From Sclerodactyla briareus (taxonomy: Eukaryota; Echinodermata; Holothuroidea; Dendrochirotida; Sclerodactylidae), in contig JAODTK010005611.1 of assembly GCA_026419785.1 (NCBI GenBank), forward strand, positions 62,001 to 126,000: a DNA stretch of 64,000 nucleotides. Direction: 5' to 3'. The position numbers and the translations under genes are program-made. Positions 1-10,934 of the stretch are shown piece by piece. The notes under the pieces were generated by a model, which searched no databases, was not told the DNA's origin, and was given only the letters and a program-made list of their open reading frames with translations. The stretch's first letter is position 1, and the number at the start of each line of letters is the position of its first letter.

Positions 1-3000
1 GCAAAAACCAAGACTTGCCCTGAAATGTAAATGTTGTTAGTAAACGTGTGTTTTTGTTGTTTTTATCCCTGTGTAAAATGTGATGGTCCAGGTATTGCGG
101 AAATCGAGTTTCCACGAAAACCAACTAAAAGCGATGGTCAAGCAAACTCATACACACACAACGGGCGCGCAATAGGGTAACAATTACTGCTGGACCGACG
201 ATGACCCCACGATAGAATACCACTCAGTGGATACTCCTTATCAATCACAATCGTCACTCTAGTAACTGTTGCGATGGTGACCAGCAACAGCAAGTACTGG
301 TATAGAAAAAAATACAAATTGACTATACAATATCTCATTCGCCCTCGGGACCAGCGAGATGGAGGAAAACAAATTATCGAGATGAGTTGACCAGAACGGT
401 TCGTTTTCAAAGAGCGTCGCACATTGGGCCTTGTGGGAGGGGGGGGGGGGGAGTTAAATTGACCACGTTACACCATACTTGTCGTAAGATGTTATTAACT
501 TTATTATTAGGGTATGGACCAGTGGCGTATATGGGGTTCCTCAGCTTGGGGGCAGAGGGTATTACTTCCCGATTGACGTTTTCCCCTAAAACATGAAAGT
601 TTTTGGTAACAACGTTATCTGCATTGATCCCGACGGGCGTAACCTGTTTACCTTGCTTGTTTCCGGCGGAGTTTTCCAGGAGGCACTTTTCGCCCTGTCC
701 CACCGGGACAGATACGGCTTAAAACCGTTCTACAATTCTAACGACAACATGAACTACACGTGTAGTAATGTGCTGTTAGGCATTACAAACTATTGGGATA
801 TACACGGAACGTTAATTTCATAAGATGAAAATCTCACAGCTACAGAAACCTATTTACCATACAGTATAGGTCCTGATACTAATACGTTCATTCAGATTAA
901 TTATCTCGAATTCAAATAATGGAATGCGAATTACAAAGTTGATAACTCGCACGGCACTAAGATGTTTTCGTACACAACTACCAAGCAGGATGTATTCTAT
1001 TCATTAATGAAGCCGCATATCTTCCCATTGCATGCATATTCGTATCGGGTCTAATATGACCAGCAGTGATGCCAGGAGGTTATAACGTTTATTAAAATGA
1101 TAGCAGGTGGTGGTTGTAAACTGATTTTGTATTTTGGGAAAATAGAAATAGAACATGGAACATAATCCAGATGTTCCTGAGCAGTTTCGTCATTATTTTT
1201 TCGTCACTGATGTCAATAATGTGATTATTTCGATCTTAGCACCGAAATGCCGACTCTCATTCCTATTTGGGAGCTCGTTCATGACGTTTTTTTCGGTTCG
1301 TTCCTAATTTGAAACAAAACTGACGATTGGCCATGTATCCGCAATAATACAGTATTGCATGATGAACGGCAGTTTCCTCAGTACACGACAAGCGTTCAGC
1401 TAATCCACAGCGAGCATTGTTTGGTATTGTTAGTACAATGTAATCATTTTTCTCGCGCGTCCGATTGAAAAGGGGCCTTTTTTTAGAGTTTAATTTTAGA
1501 CAAATAAATATGTATAAATGTTTTGTCCCGGAGTGAACTACGCGCGTTTAACAAGCAATTCAAATGCTAAATAGCAGTATTCTCCCGTAGGTTTGAATAA
1601 AATTTTATCATTACTTTGATTTTTTTTAACCGGATGGTGAAAGATGTGCCTAATCAGTGGAATATTCGCTCTAGTCGAGACCGTGACTTTGTCAGGACTG
1701 GACTAGTAATATAAAATTGCGAGTTGATTGTTTACAATTTCCATCGGGGTACCATGTTCCCTCAAAAAAAGTATGTCTCCCCCGTGAATATTCGACGTTA
1801 ACTCTCTTGTCTCGCCTGAAATTGTTCTAGGAGGAACATGGTCGTCACTTTGAATTGAATTGAATCCACTTTTTTAACCGTTCTTGTCAAAAGACAAAAA
1901 GTAATGAGGCATAGTTCAAATTTGCAACATTGTATAACTGTGTCTGCGAAAGCAAGTATCAATAGTAATAAGGTTGGGGAGTTTGCGATGAAGCTACCAA
2001 AAGCTTGTGGAACGCAAACCCCCGAACGAAACACAAGCGAAAACGTACAATAACAATAACACAACGTTAACCTGCATCATCTTCCCCGCTAACATGCTAA
2101 CATGTACAGTTATAGAAATACGGTATGAAGTATACTTTTTATTTTTTTATTTCGCTTAAAACGGATCAAATAAGGATCGTTTTTCAAGTTATTCGGAAGA
2201 GTATTCCAAGGAGAAGGGGCCGGTATAGCTACTACGTTGGAATCTCAATCTACAATAGGGAATATAAAGTAGCGGAATGTGTCTAATATTGATACGAGAA
2301 ATATTTCTCCTAAACAGTTTGGCGATTGAATTGGGTACCAGAATTGTGATATACATGAAACATGAATACGGCAATACAATATTTGGACAATGCTCAGGAA
2401 GTTCAAGACATGGAGCTCTTTGAGAACTGGATCTGATGGTACTAAATAATGTACATTGGCAATATAGCGAACAAGCCGTTTCTGAATATTGAACCTGTTG
2501 ATTCAGCTGCGCGCGTGCCCCCAAACAGGGATACCGTAAGTTATTGCAGGCAAATAAGACAATTGTATTTTTCATAAGAATATGACGAGAAAGAACAGCT
2601 TTCAATCTATAGATCTACCGGCCGAACTAGGGACTCTCACAAACATATGGTTGTCGGGTGGATCAGTTCATTAAATACAATCTATATCCAGCCTAAAGAA
2701 AATTGTACACTTTGTCGTGTGTATGGGTCTGTCTGCTGCCCGTATGTATGTTTGTGTGTCGCGATATCTCCTAAACCGTGAGTGCCTCCATACTGAAATT
2801 TTGTGTGTGCAGCCGAAGACCATACTAATTTGCAAGATTAGCCGGAATTGTTTTTAATAGTGTTCTCATGATCGGCGCATTGGTGATGCAGTCTGGTGTT
2901 AATTACACGCTGAAATTGGTTACACTAACTCATCATAATTGGGGCGTAATATATGCTAATTAGATGCATAATACCTGTAGTTCTTTAAACCATGGATTGC

Positions 3001-3111
3001 AAGGTCTCGAACAGTTGATTCGAGGTCCCTGACTGCATTTAATTGAACTACTAGGCATCATGTGAATTCCTGAGGTTTATCAAATACATGAAACTTGCTA
3101 GATGTGGTCAT
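1..3111 (-). mobile_element. R1 block, left copy: degenerate non-LTR LINE and flanking repeat
   Basis: This block recurs in the same orientation at about 57,240-60,400, with many small indels between the copies. Part of it is the C-terminal end of a LINE reverse-transcriptase ORF on the minus strand: the 2,605-2,189 reading gives LSRHILMK and later SNSIAKLF-like text. Its sister copy preserves clearer pieces such as YNCLISPAMTYC and IQKRIVRHIANVHYLVPSDP, typical of the CR1/L2-type region after the RT palm. The segment from 1 to about 1,790 contains a poly-G run near 429-452 in both copies and no recognisable protein. Seen: the duplication and the minus-strand reading. Inferred: a CR1/L2-like clade. 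All frames are broken, so the copy is inactive. Confidence 0.7.
2189..2605 (-). pseudogene. LINE reverse-transcriptase C-terminal fragment (R1 left)
   Basis: The minus-strand reading begins AVLSRHILMKNTIVLFACNN and continues with YPCLG. It parallels the right-hand copy, whose less damaged frames read LSRHILMKIYNCLISPAMTY followed by CIPVWG. In CR1/Rex-like LINEs this stretch lies just after the RT palm, where members commonly have an L..LY..LV.P.L.YC...WG pattern. Frame changes occur roughly every 20-60 codons, so only pieces are readable. It is a remnant inside the R1 repeat and not a host gene. Confidence 0.6.
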
Positions 3112-3923
3112 ATTGAAACCTTATCCACCATTTACTGATCAACTGACTCCACCAGCCCGACAACCGAAGTTATTCAAGGTCATTGCACGCACCAGAAAAT
3201 TCAGAGAGCGACTCACAATTTGTTAAACTGCATTATTCTCTCACTAGTTTATCATACACCTTGACAAAAAGTACATGAAACGGATAGGAAAAGGTTTCTC
3301 TTTCAGAATATGTTAATAGTTTACTGTTAAAACAGCGACTTGTGGTTCAAAATGAGTCGTATTTAGGACGGACAGTCAGGCTGAAATTCTTGTTCTGAAT
3401 TGTAAGTTTAATTAAGTCTCCATACCTACAGTGTTGCCGCACTGTGTAGGCCATATGGGGGTTCACCACACAATTACATAATTACTTTTTCCGCTCAACG
3501 CTGAAATGACGGAGGTGAACGCTGCGCAACTGGTACGAGTTTTTAGACAACCGAGCTGAGATGTTTATCTTTTCACTGCCGCGTGAACTTAAGAGATGGA
3601 TGAATGGTTCTCGAGTTAGGAAGGAGTGAATAGAATAAAACATGGAAATTCGTTGATGTTACACAGTAATTTAGCTCAAAATGCCTTTTAGAAGTTAAAA
3701 ATGAGGAGGATAACTTGGAGTAAACAGGAATGTTTATGTATAAACAGGAAAGACCAAATTCACTCTTTCCCAATGCTGTGTGAACCTAGTTTGTAGCTAT
3801 CTGTTAAGTATCCGAAACATCTTGAGAAAGGTAAAAAGAGGGTTATTTTAGCCTCTTTGGGTGAATTTCCAGGTCGGGGGAAAAAGTGCACTTCCGGAGC
3901 CCGAGATTCAAGAAGGTTTCAAT
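3112..3923. mobile_element. 812-bp insertion with 11-bp terminal inverted repeats
   Basis: The segment begins ATTGAAACCTT and ends AAGGTTTCAAT, a perfect 11-bp inverted repeat. The otherwise homologous right-hand block (junction near 60,400) lacks it: there the sequence runs from GATGTGGT almost directly into CATTACGCAAC. The flanks allow a short duplicated CAT at the target, but the noise makes the target-site duplication uncertain. No transposase-like frame is present, so it looks like a non-autonomous DNA transposon. I do not recognise the superfamily. Confidence 0.6.
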
Positions 3924-4850
3924 ACGCATTACGCAACAAAGCGATACACTTTTGTCTCCTCGTTTTATAGTTTAGCTCCACTTATTATTTTATTACCTGT
4001 TTCCTGATCCGGAAAATGGCGTGGATACCTAATAATATAAACATAAATAGATAAACAAATAATAAATGCTAACTTATACATTCAGGAGCGTTATTTTGCA
4101 AGACACAGTCGCACGAATTTCCCTTGCGCCCTATACGCCCTCAGCGCCCTGACGCTGTCTCATTATGGCGGCAGCCACCGGTGAATAGAAAGTGTCATAA
4201 TTTGGAGATCCGTCACGGAAATGTTCGCAAGGCAGAAGTAATATCTATGGAACGCCGAATGCGCCAAGAATTATGCTGGCTTTACTCGTTCTGATACGTG
4301 AATCTTAAGCGGAATAACGACCTAGAAGTCATTATTCCACCTATGTTCCAAGCCACATAATGGGACAATTACTCGCTTTATCGCCAATAAAATCGGTGGA
4401 ACGGGAAATGATCGCCATTTGCGCCAAAATTCAAGGCAAGTCATGGGTTACACCCGTCAGTCTCAGTGCCGTAATAATGAGTTCCTGAGTTATTATTGCG
4501 CCGTCTCATGACGTAATAACGATTCTTTTTCAGTATTCGTTCGCTTCAGAGGGGGCATAATTAATGATTCAGTGCTCGTAATCCCGCCTATCCCCGTTCA
4601 TCATAATGACTTAGCTGGTCTTATTCCTCCTCTCTCAATTCATAATAATGACTTAATTACTCATTATCCGCCCGTCTCGATCCATAATAATGACTCGATT
4701 ACTCATTATGTTGCGGGAACGTAGACAGCATAATTTAGTTCTAGGTCGTTATTCCACTTGAAGATGACGTGTCAGAACGATTAGACGGCATAATGTTGGC
4801 GCATCCGCGGCTTATTCCGTTGAAATAATCAAATAATGATATATAGAAAT
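3924..4850 (+). repeat. R2: foldback arm made of about 42-bp units
   Basis: The same sequence recurs at 60,405-61,320 (direct) and 62,820-63,455 (inverted). From about 4,560 to 4,740 it is a tandem array with a period of 42 bp; the CATAATAATGAC motif starts at 4,641 and 4,683. Individual units contain ATAATGA, a 9-base spacer and TCATTAT, a 7-bp inverted repeat able to form a hairpin. Upstream, the units become more diverged but keep the ATAAT/ATTAT pairs. No coding capacity is seen. At this locus only one arm is present. Confidence 0.7.
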
Positions 4851-5972
4851 TGATGGCGCTGTTCCTGAATGGCTGCACATTTTCTGGCAAAGATACGAGG
4901 AGTAGGGAGGATTTGTTTCGATCAATATAAAATTGACCAGTATGAATGATGTGTATACTATCGTGTTATTTACGATGTGCACGTGCGGCTATGCTAAAGG
5001 CATGATCTGAACTTGACATTCTGCCTCTGTGCGCTCGGGTATACTGACAGGGTTCAAACTTATCTACATCTACACCTACATCAGAACGAAGCTGTGCTCT
5101 AATTATTGACAGCTATTCCAGGCGATTCTATGCAGTATAAATTTCTGGAGGTTCTGAAGGTGACTACATCAGATGCAGATATGGAGACAGGGGCGTCCAT
5201 CCGTTTTGAAGAGTGGGGGCACATCAAATGCAAATTACCATCTAAACCGCAGCGCCATCATCGGTTGGCGCGAAGCGTACGCCGAACAGTCAGTTTTCGA
5301 CCCTCCAGATCGACGGAGGGGAAACGGCCTCGCCAGGCCAATAGCACTCATCTACATGTGGATGTGAGTAAAGACAAAAAAAAGTGTCATTGTGCATACT
5401 AAGATGATTTACCTTATATCACGCATGGTATTTTTCATTACCTTTCCTACTCTGGCTTTGTTTGCATGGGATCCAGGGTTCTACCGAACGGTTCATGGTG
5501 GGATCGAAGGGAAAAGCCATAGGCGTACGGGACCATTCCAATTTGGCGGCAGAAAATGTGTACCGTACTTTTTCAAGCCAGTCATTGGAAACTACCGAAG
5601 CGCGCGGAACGCGCGAATTTTTTTCGTTTTCCGGGCATTCATCGGGAAGTTGACAAAAAAGTCACTTAGCCCTTTGCCCGCTTTACAAAGTTCAAACGAA
5701 ATTTTCGCCCGAATTTTTTCATCTCAGAAAAATAGGGGGGGGCAGTCTGCCCCCAAGGCTCCTGAAATTATTCGAGTGAACAAAATGATTGAAGCATTAC
5801 ATCGCATGATCGCATATTTAGCCTACAACGCCTGGACGAAAAACGCCATTGCGCGAAACACTCGGTATGAAAAATGGGTTAATTCTTCGACTTCGGCCCT
5901 AGTCGGGTCCAGATCTCCACCCGGCGTCAGCACCAGGAATTAGTGGACACAAGACAATTTCCAACGAAATTT
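4850..5972 (-). mobile_element. R3 element, copy 1 (inverted relative to the copies at 8.06 and 61.5 kb)
   Basis: This is the reverse complement of about 61,665-62,820. One end is recognisable as GGGGCGTCCATCCGTTTT near 5,190, the counterpart of the ...ATGAACGCCCCTGT end of the right copy. The plus-strand reading at 5,425-5,940 contains GIEGKSHRRTGPFQFGGRK, which is also readable on the minus strand of the 8.1-8.6 kb copy (GKSHRRTGSFKFGRRQ). Two diverged copies share a reading only because the DNA is homologous; no known domain is visible. The 5' part (4,980-5,190) is shared with 62,470-62,660. Confidence 0.65.
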
Positions 5973-6720
5973 GGCCAATTTTGCTTGTAAACACGATAAC
6001 TCCATCCACCTGTTTTTGATGAACCTCATACTTGGTATGTGAGTTCCCCATGATGAGAAAACAGTCATCAGCCATATTGTCTTGTGGTCAGGTCAAAGGT
6101 CATCTGAGGTCAAAAGAGGTCAAATTCTGAGAACCTTGTAAACACAATAAGTCCAGAATAGTTTGACAGGTCAAGTTGAAATGTGGTGTGTAGCTTTCTG
6201 ATGGGGAGTACAGGCACCCTATTGTTTTTGGTTCAGGTCATTTGTCAAAGTCTGAAAATGCGTGTAGAAATTAGTTCAGAATGATTGGTCTGATCAGGAA
6301 CTCTATTGGTTGATCGAAATAGCATCATTTTCTTTGGAAATTGGAAAATTGTCACCTTCAGCTACTCAAATCCATGAAACAGATACTTTTCCATTTTTTT
6401 CGTAGATTGGTAAACAAATCATCTAATTTTCGGTTACTTCATGTATGTGTACGTTCGTGTGCTTGTGTGCGAGCGAGCGTGCATGACGCCTGGCTGTGAA
6501 CACAATGAATCGACGTCACCTGGCTGGGTGTTGAAGCTCATACTTTTTTCGGGGTTCCCCATAATGAGTAAATGAACTCTATTGTTTTTCTGTCCGGTCA
6601 AAGATCATCTGAGGTCACCAGATTATCAAATCGGAAAGGCCTGGTGAACCGTCCTACACGCTTTGTTTGATCAAGCTAAAATTGTTATACAGCTTCCTTA
6701 CGAGAGATGTGTTCTCCACA
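5972..6720. repeat. R4 GGTCA-rich dispersed satellite
   Basis: The block includes AGGTCAAAGGTCATCTGAGG and units built on TTGTAAACACGATAA, CATACTTGGTATGTGAGTTC and CCCATGATGAG. It repeats itself within about 550 bp (5,985 and about 6,500). The same family occurs at 8,930-9,080, 30,220-30,420, 33,230-33,470, 39,130-40,150 and 63,470-64,000. A GT-rich microsatellite (6,440-6,480) is a regular part of the unit. No open frame of interest is seen. Confidence 0.75.
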
Positions 6721-7808
6721 GAGGGCTTTAGCCCCCCCCCCCCCCAATTGCCGCCCAACGTTTGTAGCCCCCATTCTGAAAATAATTACTGCCCCTGTAA
6801 ATAGGGAACCACTGAGGAGATGCTCGACCATCCTAGCCTGCTAGCGTTGCACGTGCACAAACTACGTGCAGTGGTAACCCTGCTTGTGTTTAGGGCCGAT
6901 ATATATTGTAGGAGTAGCCAAGGTCCCAACAAATATTTGTCAACCGGGTTATATACTGCGGCGAGTATTAGGATCGTAGATCAGTGTGATTTTCGAGAAA
7001 ATGATAAAGCACGAATATGTAGCCGGTGGTAGTACTGTGGAGACACCACTCAATTTGACTGGGTGGGAATGTTCAATGTTATATATCCCTTGAACTACAT
7101 TTCAATTTGTTTGGTATTTGTTGTTTTCGGCGTTTCATGTCTTTTCTCCGTTTTTCGTTACACACTGCTTTTTGACATCACTCCTATTAATTTTCTCACC
7201 GGAAATTGATAGAATGAAATAAAATATGTGCCCCTCTCAAACACATACACAAATTTGAGGCTCATACCGTCACCTCATGCTCGCGCCTAATTCTGTGGAT
7301 TTTTTTTTACTGTATTTCCACAATGCTGGCATCGCGAAGATGGGCCAACGGAAATGCTTGAAATTCACCTCTTGTGAGTAGTGCCTGATCTGCTTCCATC
7401 AAGCAATTGTGAAATGAAGAAGAAAGCTTTGAATCATCCCGAGTGAGCACAATGTTGGCCTCTTTATCACTTAAAAGTGATGTTTACCACAGAAAATGGG
7501 GTACCCCCCTTACACCCCTCCCCCGCGATCGCTACGCGATCACATGGTTTCCCCTACGGCGCCGCTCTCTGCCTTCAAAATCCGTGGACAACACTGGGAA
7601 AAATTCCACAATTGACTTTCTGCCAGGAAGCAGAACGCCTATAATGATAACTCGCTGTGCCCTATTCTGAAGCATTTCCCAAAACTTTGTCGGGAATTTT
7701 TCATCTCTCCACTTTGGGCAGGAGACGCTGAATGGGCAGGTTATCAAAGACTCCCCGAAAGTATAGCACTATAGCGTATACGTATCTTACATAGAACTTT
7801 TTTCTCAG
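6720..7808. other. No gene recognised; poly-C run and low-information DNA
   Basis: A C run lies near 6,731-6,746, followed by unassigned sequence. Open frames here are short and have no recognisable motif or splice border that I would defend. The last 60 bp before 7,808 (TATCTTACATAGA...TTTTTTCTCAG) resemble the intron end of the exon-like unit that follows and have a diverged counterpart before 9,168. Confidence 0.5.
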
Positions 7809-8049
7809 CCATGTTGAAACTTCCAAATCAGAATATGAATCTTTGAAATATGTCGCCATTTTAACAGTCCTGATAATTGATTCCACCACCTTGCGAAAGG
7901 TTCTGCTTTTAGGAACTGGTCTACCACAATTATTACGTTGTAACATAAGTTGTATTGCTTCAATAGTTTCGGAAGATATGGACTGAACTGAACATGCATC
8001 ACCTTCCAACTTGATCAACACAGTACTGGAGTCCCGAGGTGACACAATG
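7809..8049 (+). CDS. Exon-like unit, copy 1, unassigned protein
   Basis: A pyrimidine tract and CAG precede the segment, and ATG/GTAAGT follows it, so both borders fit intron boundaries. One frame is open apart from a single TGA. It reads HVETSKSEYESLKYVAILTV, then LIIDSTTLRKVLLLGTGLPQ, and ends NTVLESRGDTM. A diverged second copy lies at 9,168-9,403. The minus strand is also open here (SPRDSSTVLIKLEG), but only the plus strand has splice borders in both copies. I do not recognise the protein family. It could be an exon of a host gene whose other exons lie elsewhere, or part of a repeat. The in-frame stop sits in a short ACTGA duplication and may be a sequencing error. Confidence 0.45.
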
Positions 8050-8061
8050 GTAAGTTGAAAC

Positions 8062-8800
8062 CATGGGCGTCAACAGGTGGGCGACGGGGGGGGGGGGAAC
8101 ATGTCCCTCCTACTTTCGAGTGGGGGGAATTCATAAATCGTTTTTGCCCCCCACTTTTGTTCCGGACAGTAATACCAAATAAGGGATACGGACCGATTTT
8201 GTAATCACTCTAAACTGTCTTCTGAGTTTTTCGAATGTGAATTCGAGTAGCCAAAGGGCAACATTTTCAGTATTTCGCGCGCAATGGCGTTTTTTTCCCG
8301 GGGTTTTTAATATGCGATGTAATGTTTTCGAATCATTTTGTTCAAATAATTTCAAGAGCTTTGGAAGGCAGGCTGAGGCTCTCCCCCCTCCCACTCCCAC
8401 GGAAAAACTGCCTGAATTTTCTGCAGACTTCTTCGATAAAATGCCCCGAAACAGCCAAAACAAAAGCGCTGGTACTTTCCAATGACTGACTGACTGACTA
8501 AAATTCGGGCACAATTGTCTCCTCCCAAATTTGAATGATCCCGTACGCCTATGGCTTTTCCCTCGATCCCCCCAGGAACAGTTGTTCGGTAGACCCTTGG
8601 ATCCCATGCAAACAATGCCAGAGTAGAAACGGTAATAATAAAATACCATGTGTGGATATTCGGTAAATCATCTTATATGGCACAATGGGCAACTTTTCAA
8701 TTCCTTGGTACGCTTCGCGCCTTGGCGCTCCGGATGGTCATTTGCATTCGTCGACGACCCCCCCCCCCCCCACACTTTTCAAAACGGATCGACTGCGGCC
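8062..8800 (+). mobile_element. R3 element, copy 2
   Basis: It starts CATGGGCGTCAACAGGTGGG and ends in a C run followed by TTTTCAAAACGGATCGACTG. The copy at 61,488-62,470 has the same order and ends. It sits only 12 bp after the splice donor of the exon-like unit, so it appears to be inserted in an intron. Internally it has a poly-G run (8,087-8,098), a poly-C run (8,758-8,772) and a stretch whose minus strand reads like copy 1 on its plus strand. The short inverted GGGCGT at both ends suggests a DNA-transposon or MITE origin. No transposase is visible. Confidence 0.6.
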
Positions 8801-8929
8801 CCTTGTTGAAATATCCACTTCCTTTTCCATCATGTGCTATTGTTTTTATATTGTGATTATGTTTATTTTATATAGTCTTGTGGGAGTAAATCCGGTGTTC
8901 GCCTTGCGTGCATTATGGTTTCACGACCG

Positions 8930-9080
8930 TTTGCAAGATGCTAAAAAAAGCGGATATGTTTTGTGGATTCGGTTTGTCAAAATACATGTCAGTGCATGTA
9001 TGTGTGCGTGTTGTTGTGTTTGTGTGGTTGCGACGTAGACGCATGTGCTTGTAAACACGAGTCGACCCCACCCCACCTGC
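8930..9080. repeat. R4 fragment with GT-rich microsatellite
   Basis: TGTATGTGTGCGTGTTGTTG followed by GCTTGTAAACACGAGTCGAC and CCACCTG matches the start of the R4 unit seen near 6,440 and 63,510. It is truncated on both sides and lies between R3 copy 2 and the second exon-like unit. Confidence 0.55.
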
Positions 9081-9167
9081 TTAGTGTGTGCGCCGTCCTA
9101 AAAAAAGGCACTACTAGCATACCTTACATAGATTCCAGCAAAATTAGTCAATTACTAACTTTTTCAG

Positions 9168-9403
9168 GCCATGTTGACGAGACTTCCCCAAATCCAGATC
9201 ATCAATCTTTGAAAATATTTCACCATTTTATCCCTGATAATTGATTCCACCACCTTGCAAAAGAATCTGCTTTTTAGGAACGGTCCCCACAGTTGTTTTA
9301 ATGTTTGACAAATTTGTAAATTGCTTCAATATTCTCGAAGGAATGAAGCGGAACACCTTCCAATTTGATTGACACAGTACTGGAGTCCCGAGGTGACACA
9401 ATG
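9168..9403 (+). pseudogene. Exon-like unit, copy 2 (decayed)
   Basis: The acceptor TTTTTCAG matches copy 1, and the segment begins HVDETSPNPDHQSLK in the homologous frame. It then loses the frame but keeps nucleotide similarity (TAATTGATTCCACCACCTTG; TACTGGAGTCCCGAGGTGAC) to its end at ATG. The donor GTAAGT of copy 1 is TTAAGT here, so the site is broken. The spacing between the two acceptors is 1,359 bp. The copy looks dead, or shifted by sequence errors. Confidence 0.45.
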
Positions 9404-9633
9404 TTAAGTTGAAACTATCAACCTCCTTTGTCCTCATCCCTAACTTGTTTATATTGCCTACACAATATATGTTCGTATTGCATCTCAGGCTTGTGTAATT
9501 AAATACACTGAAACTAATCAGAACCGCTCAACTTAGTAAACAAATAACCTAGGTAGACATGATACAGCTCGAACTATCAATCTATCCTTTCCGTTTTGCG
9601 TGCTGCACACAGCGAATCAGCCTCACTGGTATT
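9404..9633. other. Intergenic spacer, nothing recognised
   Basis: About 230 bp between the decayed exon copy and the stop codon of the UGT gene on the other strand. If the UGT gene is transcribed, its 3' untranslated region and polyadenylation signal should lie here. No clear minus-strand AATAAA is placed with confidence. Confidence 0.4.
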
Positions 9634-9852
9634 TCAGCCCCATAACGTTATGAAGATAGCCAACAAGGAGACAAGATCAGGAACACCAAACATCGATCAT
9701 TAGAACGGTATGAACGACATGTCGCTCCCGGGGGTGCGCTGTGGTCCGCACCATACTTTAAGACGTGTTCGACAATGGCCTGCCCTTCTCCTTCGGCGTC
9801 TGGGGACGGTCTCGAAACATGGCAGACATACGTTCTACGTTACTTACGGTAC
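9634..9852 (-). CDS. UDP-glucuronosyltransferase, last coding exon
   Basis: On the minus strand the acceptor is a pyrimidine-rich stretch ending CCCAACAG, followed by TACCGTAAG. With single-base frame corrections the exon reads YRK / NVERMSAMFRDRPQTP, then IVEHVLKYGADH and DMSFI. A hydrophobic stretch (VSLLAIFITLWG) and TGA follow. This is the C-terminal part of a UGT: the region after the UDP-sugar-binding signature and the membrane-anchor helix that holds the enzyme in the ER with a lumenal catalytic part. The exon starts at the same position (after ...LTDKK) as the last shared exon of vertebrate UGT1/UGT2 genes. Frameshifts occur near YRK/N, near PKE and before DMSF; they may be assembly errors or decay. 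Confidence 0.8.
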
Positions 9853-10710
9853 CTGTTGGGAATCGTATAATGGAAGAGGAGGCAGCATGAATAACGAGTA
9901 ATGTAATGAAAGTGATAAGCAGAGAAAACGACGGAAGTTCCATAAAACTGGAATAGGCCTATACGTGGTTGACGCAGATGATTTGAAATGATAAAATAAA
10001 TGAATTATGTTGTTGTTTCTGTGTTGTTTTGTTAATGGTGAAGACCGATAAAGGGACGTCAGGGAGGCAACCACTTTTGTATCCGGCGAAATGCTACGCT
10101 GCGCTGACAACATCACAACGTATGTCAGGTAATTTCAATTTGGAATTAGTTCCAACTTCTCGGCGAATTTGTTATAGGTTTCATTAGTGACTGACTAGAG
10201 GGCCGCAGAGTGACAGGCTGTGTCAGGGTTCTTATACGGTGGCACTTTTAAAAGCGGTTCATTACAGAAATGCAACTGTTTCTCTTTTCGGGAAATAAGG
10301 TTAGATCTTAATCGAGACCTCCTCTTCGGTCACTGCAACAACCAAAAGTCAGAGTTAGGCTTTATGAAACATCCACAACCTAAATCTGCAATACGATGCG
10401 CCTAATTTCACACCTAATTAGTAGGCTAATCATAATCTATTTGTGCCGATATCGAAACTAGTTGGAATCAACTCGTTTTGATCGTAATTCTAGGACTGGT
10501 TTCACATGGTCCACATACTATATGTATGGTCCTAACTGGGACGTATGGCTAGGCGATGCAACCAGTTGGTACGTCAATTTAAGATGACATCTCATCCTCT
10601 TAACGGCCCTCATACGTCCGGTCTTCTACCATCGGGGGTGATATTCCTATAGTGCTCTCATAGCGACCCACATGTACGATAGCGGACTGTACTATAAATA
10701 ATAAACCTAC
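9853..10710 (-). other. UGT intron (penultimate to last exon)
   Basis: It is bounded by the donor GTAGGT at 10,710-10,705 and the acceptor AG at 9,854-9,853, read on the minus strand. No other coding sequence is recognised. A minus-strand ATG at 9,943 followed by a hydrophobic stretch mimics a signal peptide but is intron sequence (see rejected items). Confidence 0.65.
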
Positions 10711-10934
10711 TTCTTGTCTGTCAAAACCTCGTTGATCAATGACATAGAGATTCACTTGTGACTTCCGATATATGGACCCTCACTCTCCGATTTCCTTTTC
10801 GACCACATTCTGGGCGATGTCTGGCTGATCGAAATTCATTGGCATCACAATCAAAGGGACCCCATTAGGTAAATGGCTTCGTAGAGCCCGTTGTTCCCTC
10901 CATGGTAATATGAACAACCTCGTCTTGTCATGCC
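10711..10934 (-). CDS. UDP-glucuronosyltransferase, UDP-sugar-binding exon
   Basis: The acceptor TTTTTTTTCAG precedes GGCATGAC on the minus strand and the donor GTAGGT follows ACAAGAA. With small frame corrections it reads HDKTRLFI / HGGNNGLYEAIY / GVPLIVMPMNFDQPDIAQNV and VHISEVTSESL / LINEVLTDKK. HGG-N-G-EA, GVP and P..DQ are the UGT signature motif that binds the UDP part of the donor sugar. The first codon completes the split Gly of ...DLLG, as in animal UGTs. The exon is 224 bp against 220 bp for the equivalent UGT1 exon, so its size is conserved apart from noise. At least three single-base shifts break the frame. Confidence 0.85.

Noticed and set aside
5392-5943. 183-codon plus-strand frame, the longest in the window.
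   Set aside because: It lies in the R3 element, is mirrored on the minus strand of another copy and shows no domain; it reads as homologous repeat DNA and not a gene.
9848-9943. Minus-strand ATG with a hydrophobic signal-peptide-like stretch (MELPSFSLLITFITLLVIHA) followed by GTAAGT, looking like a first exon.
   Set aside because: The same DNA fits better as intron end and acceptor (CCCAACAG) of the UGT last exon, whose coding text (NVERMSAMFRDRPQTP) starts at the supposed donor. The GTAAGT is part of the YRK codons.
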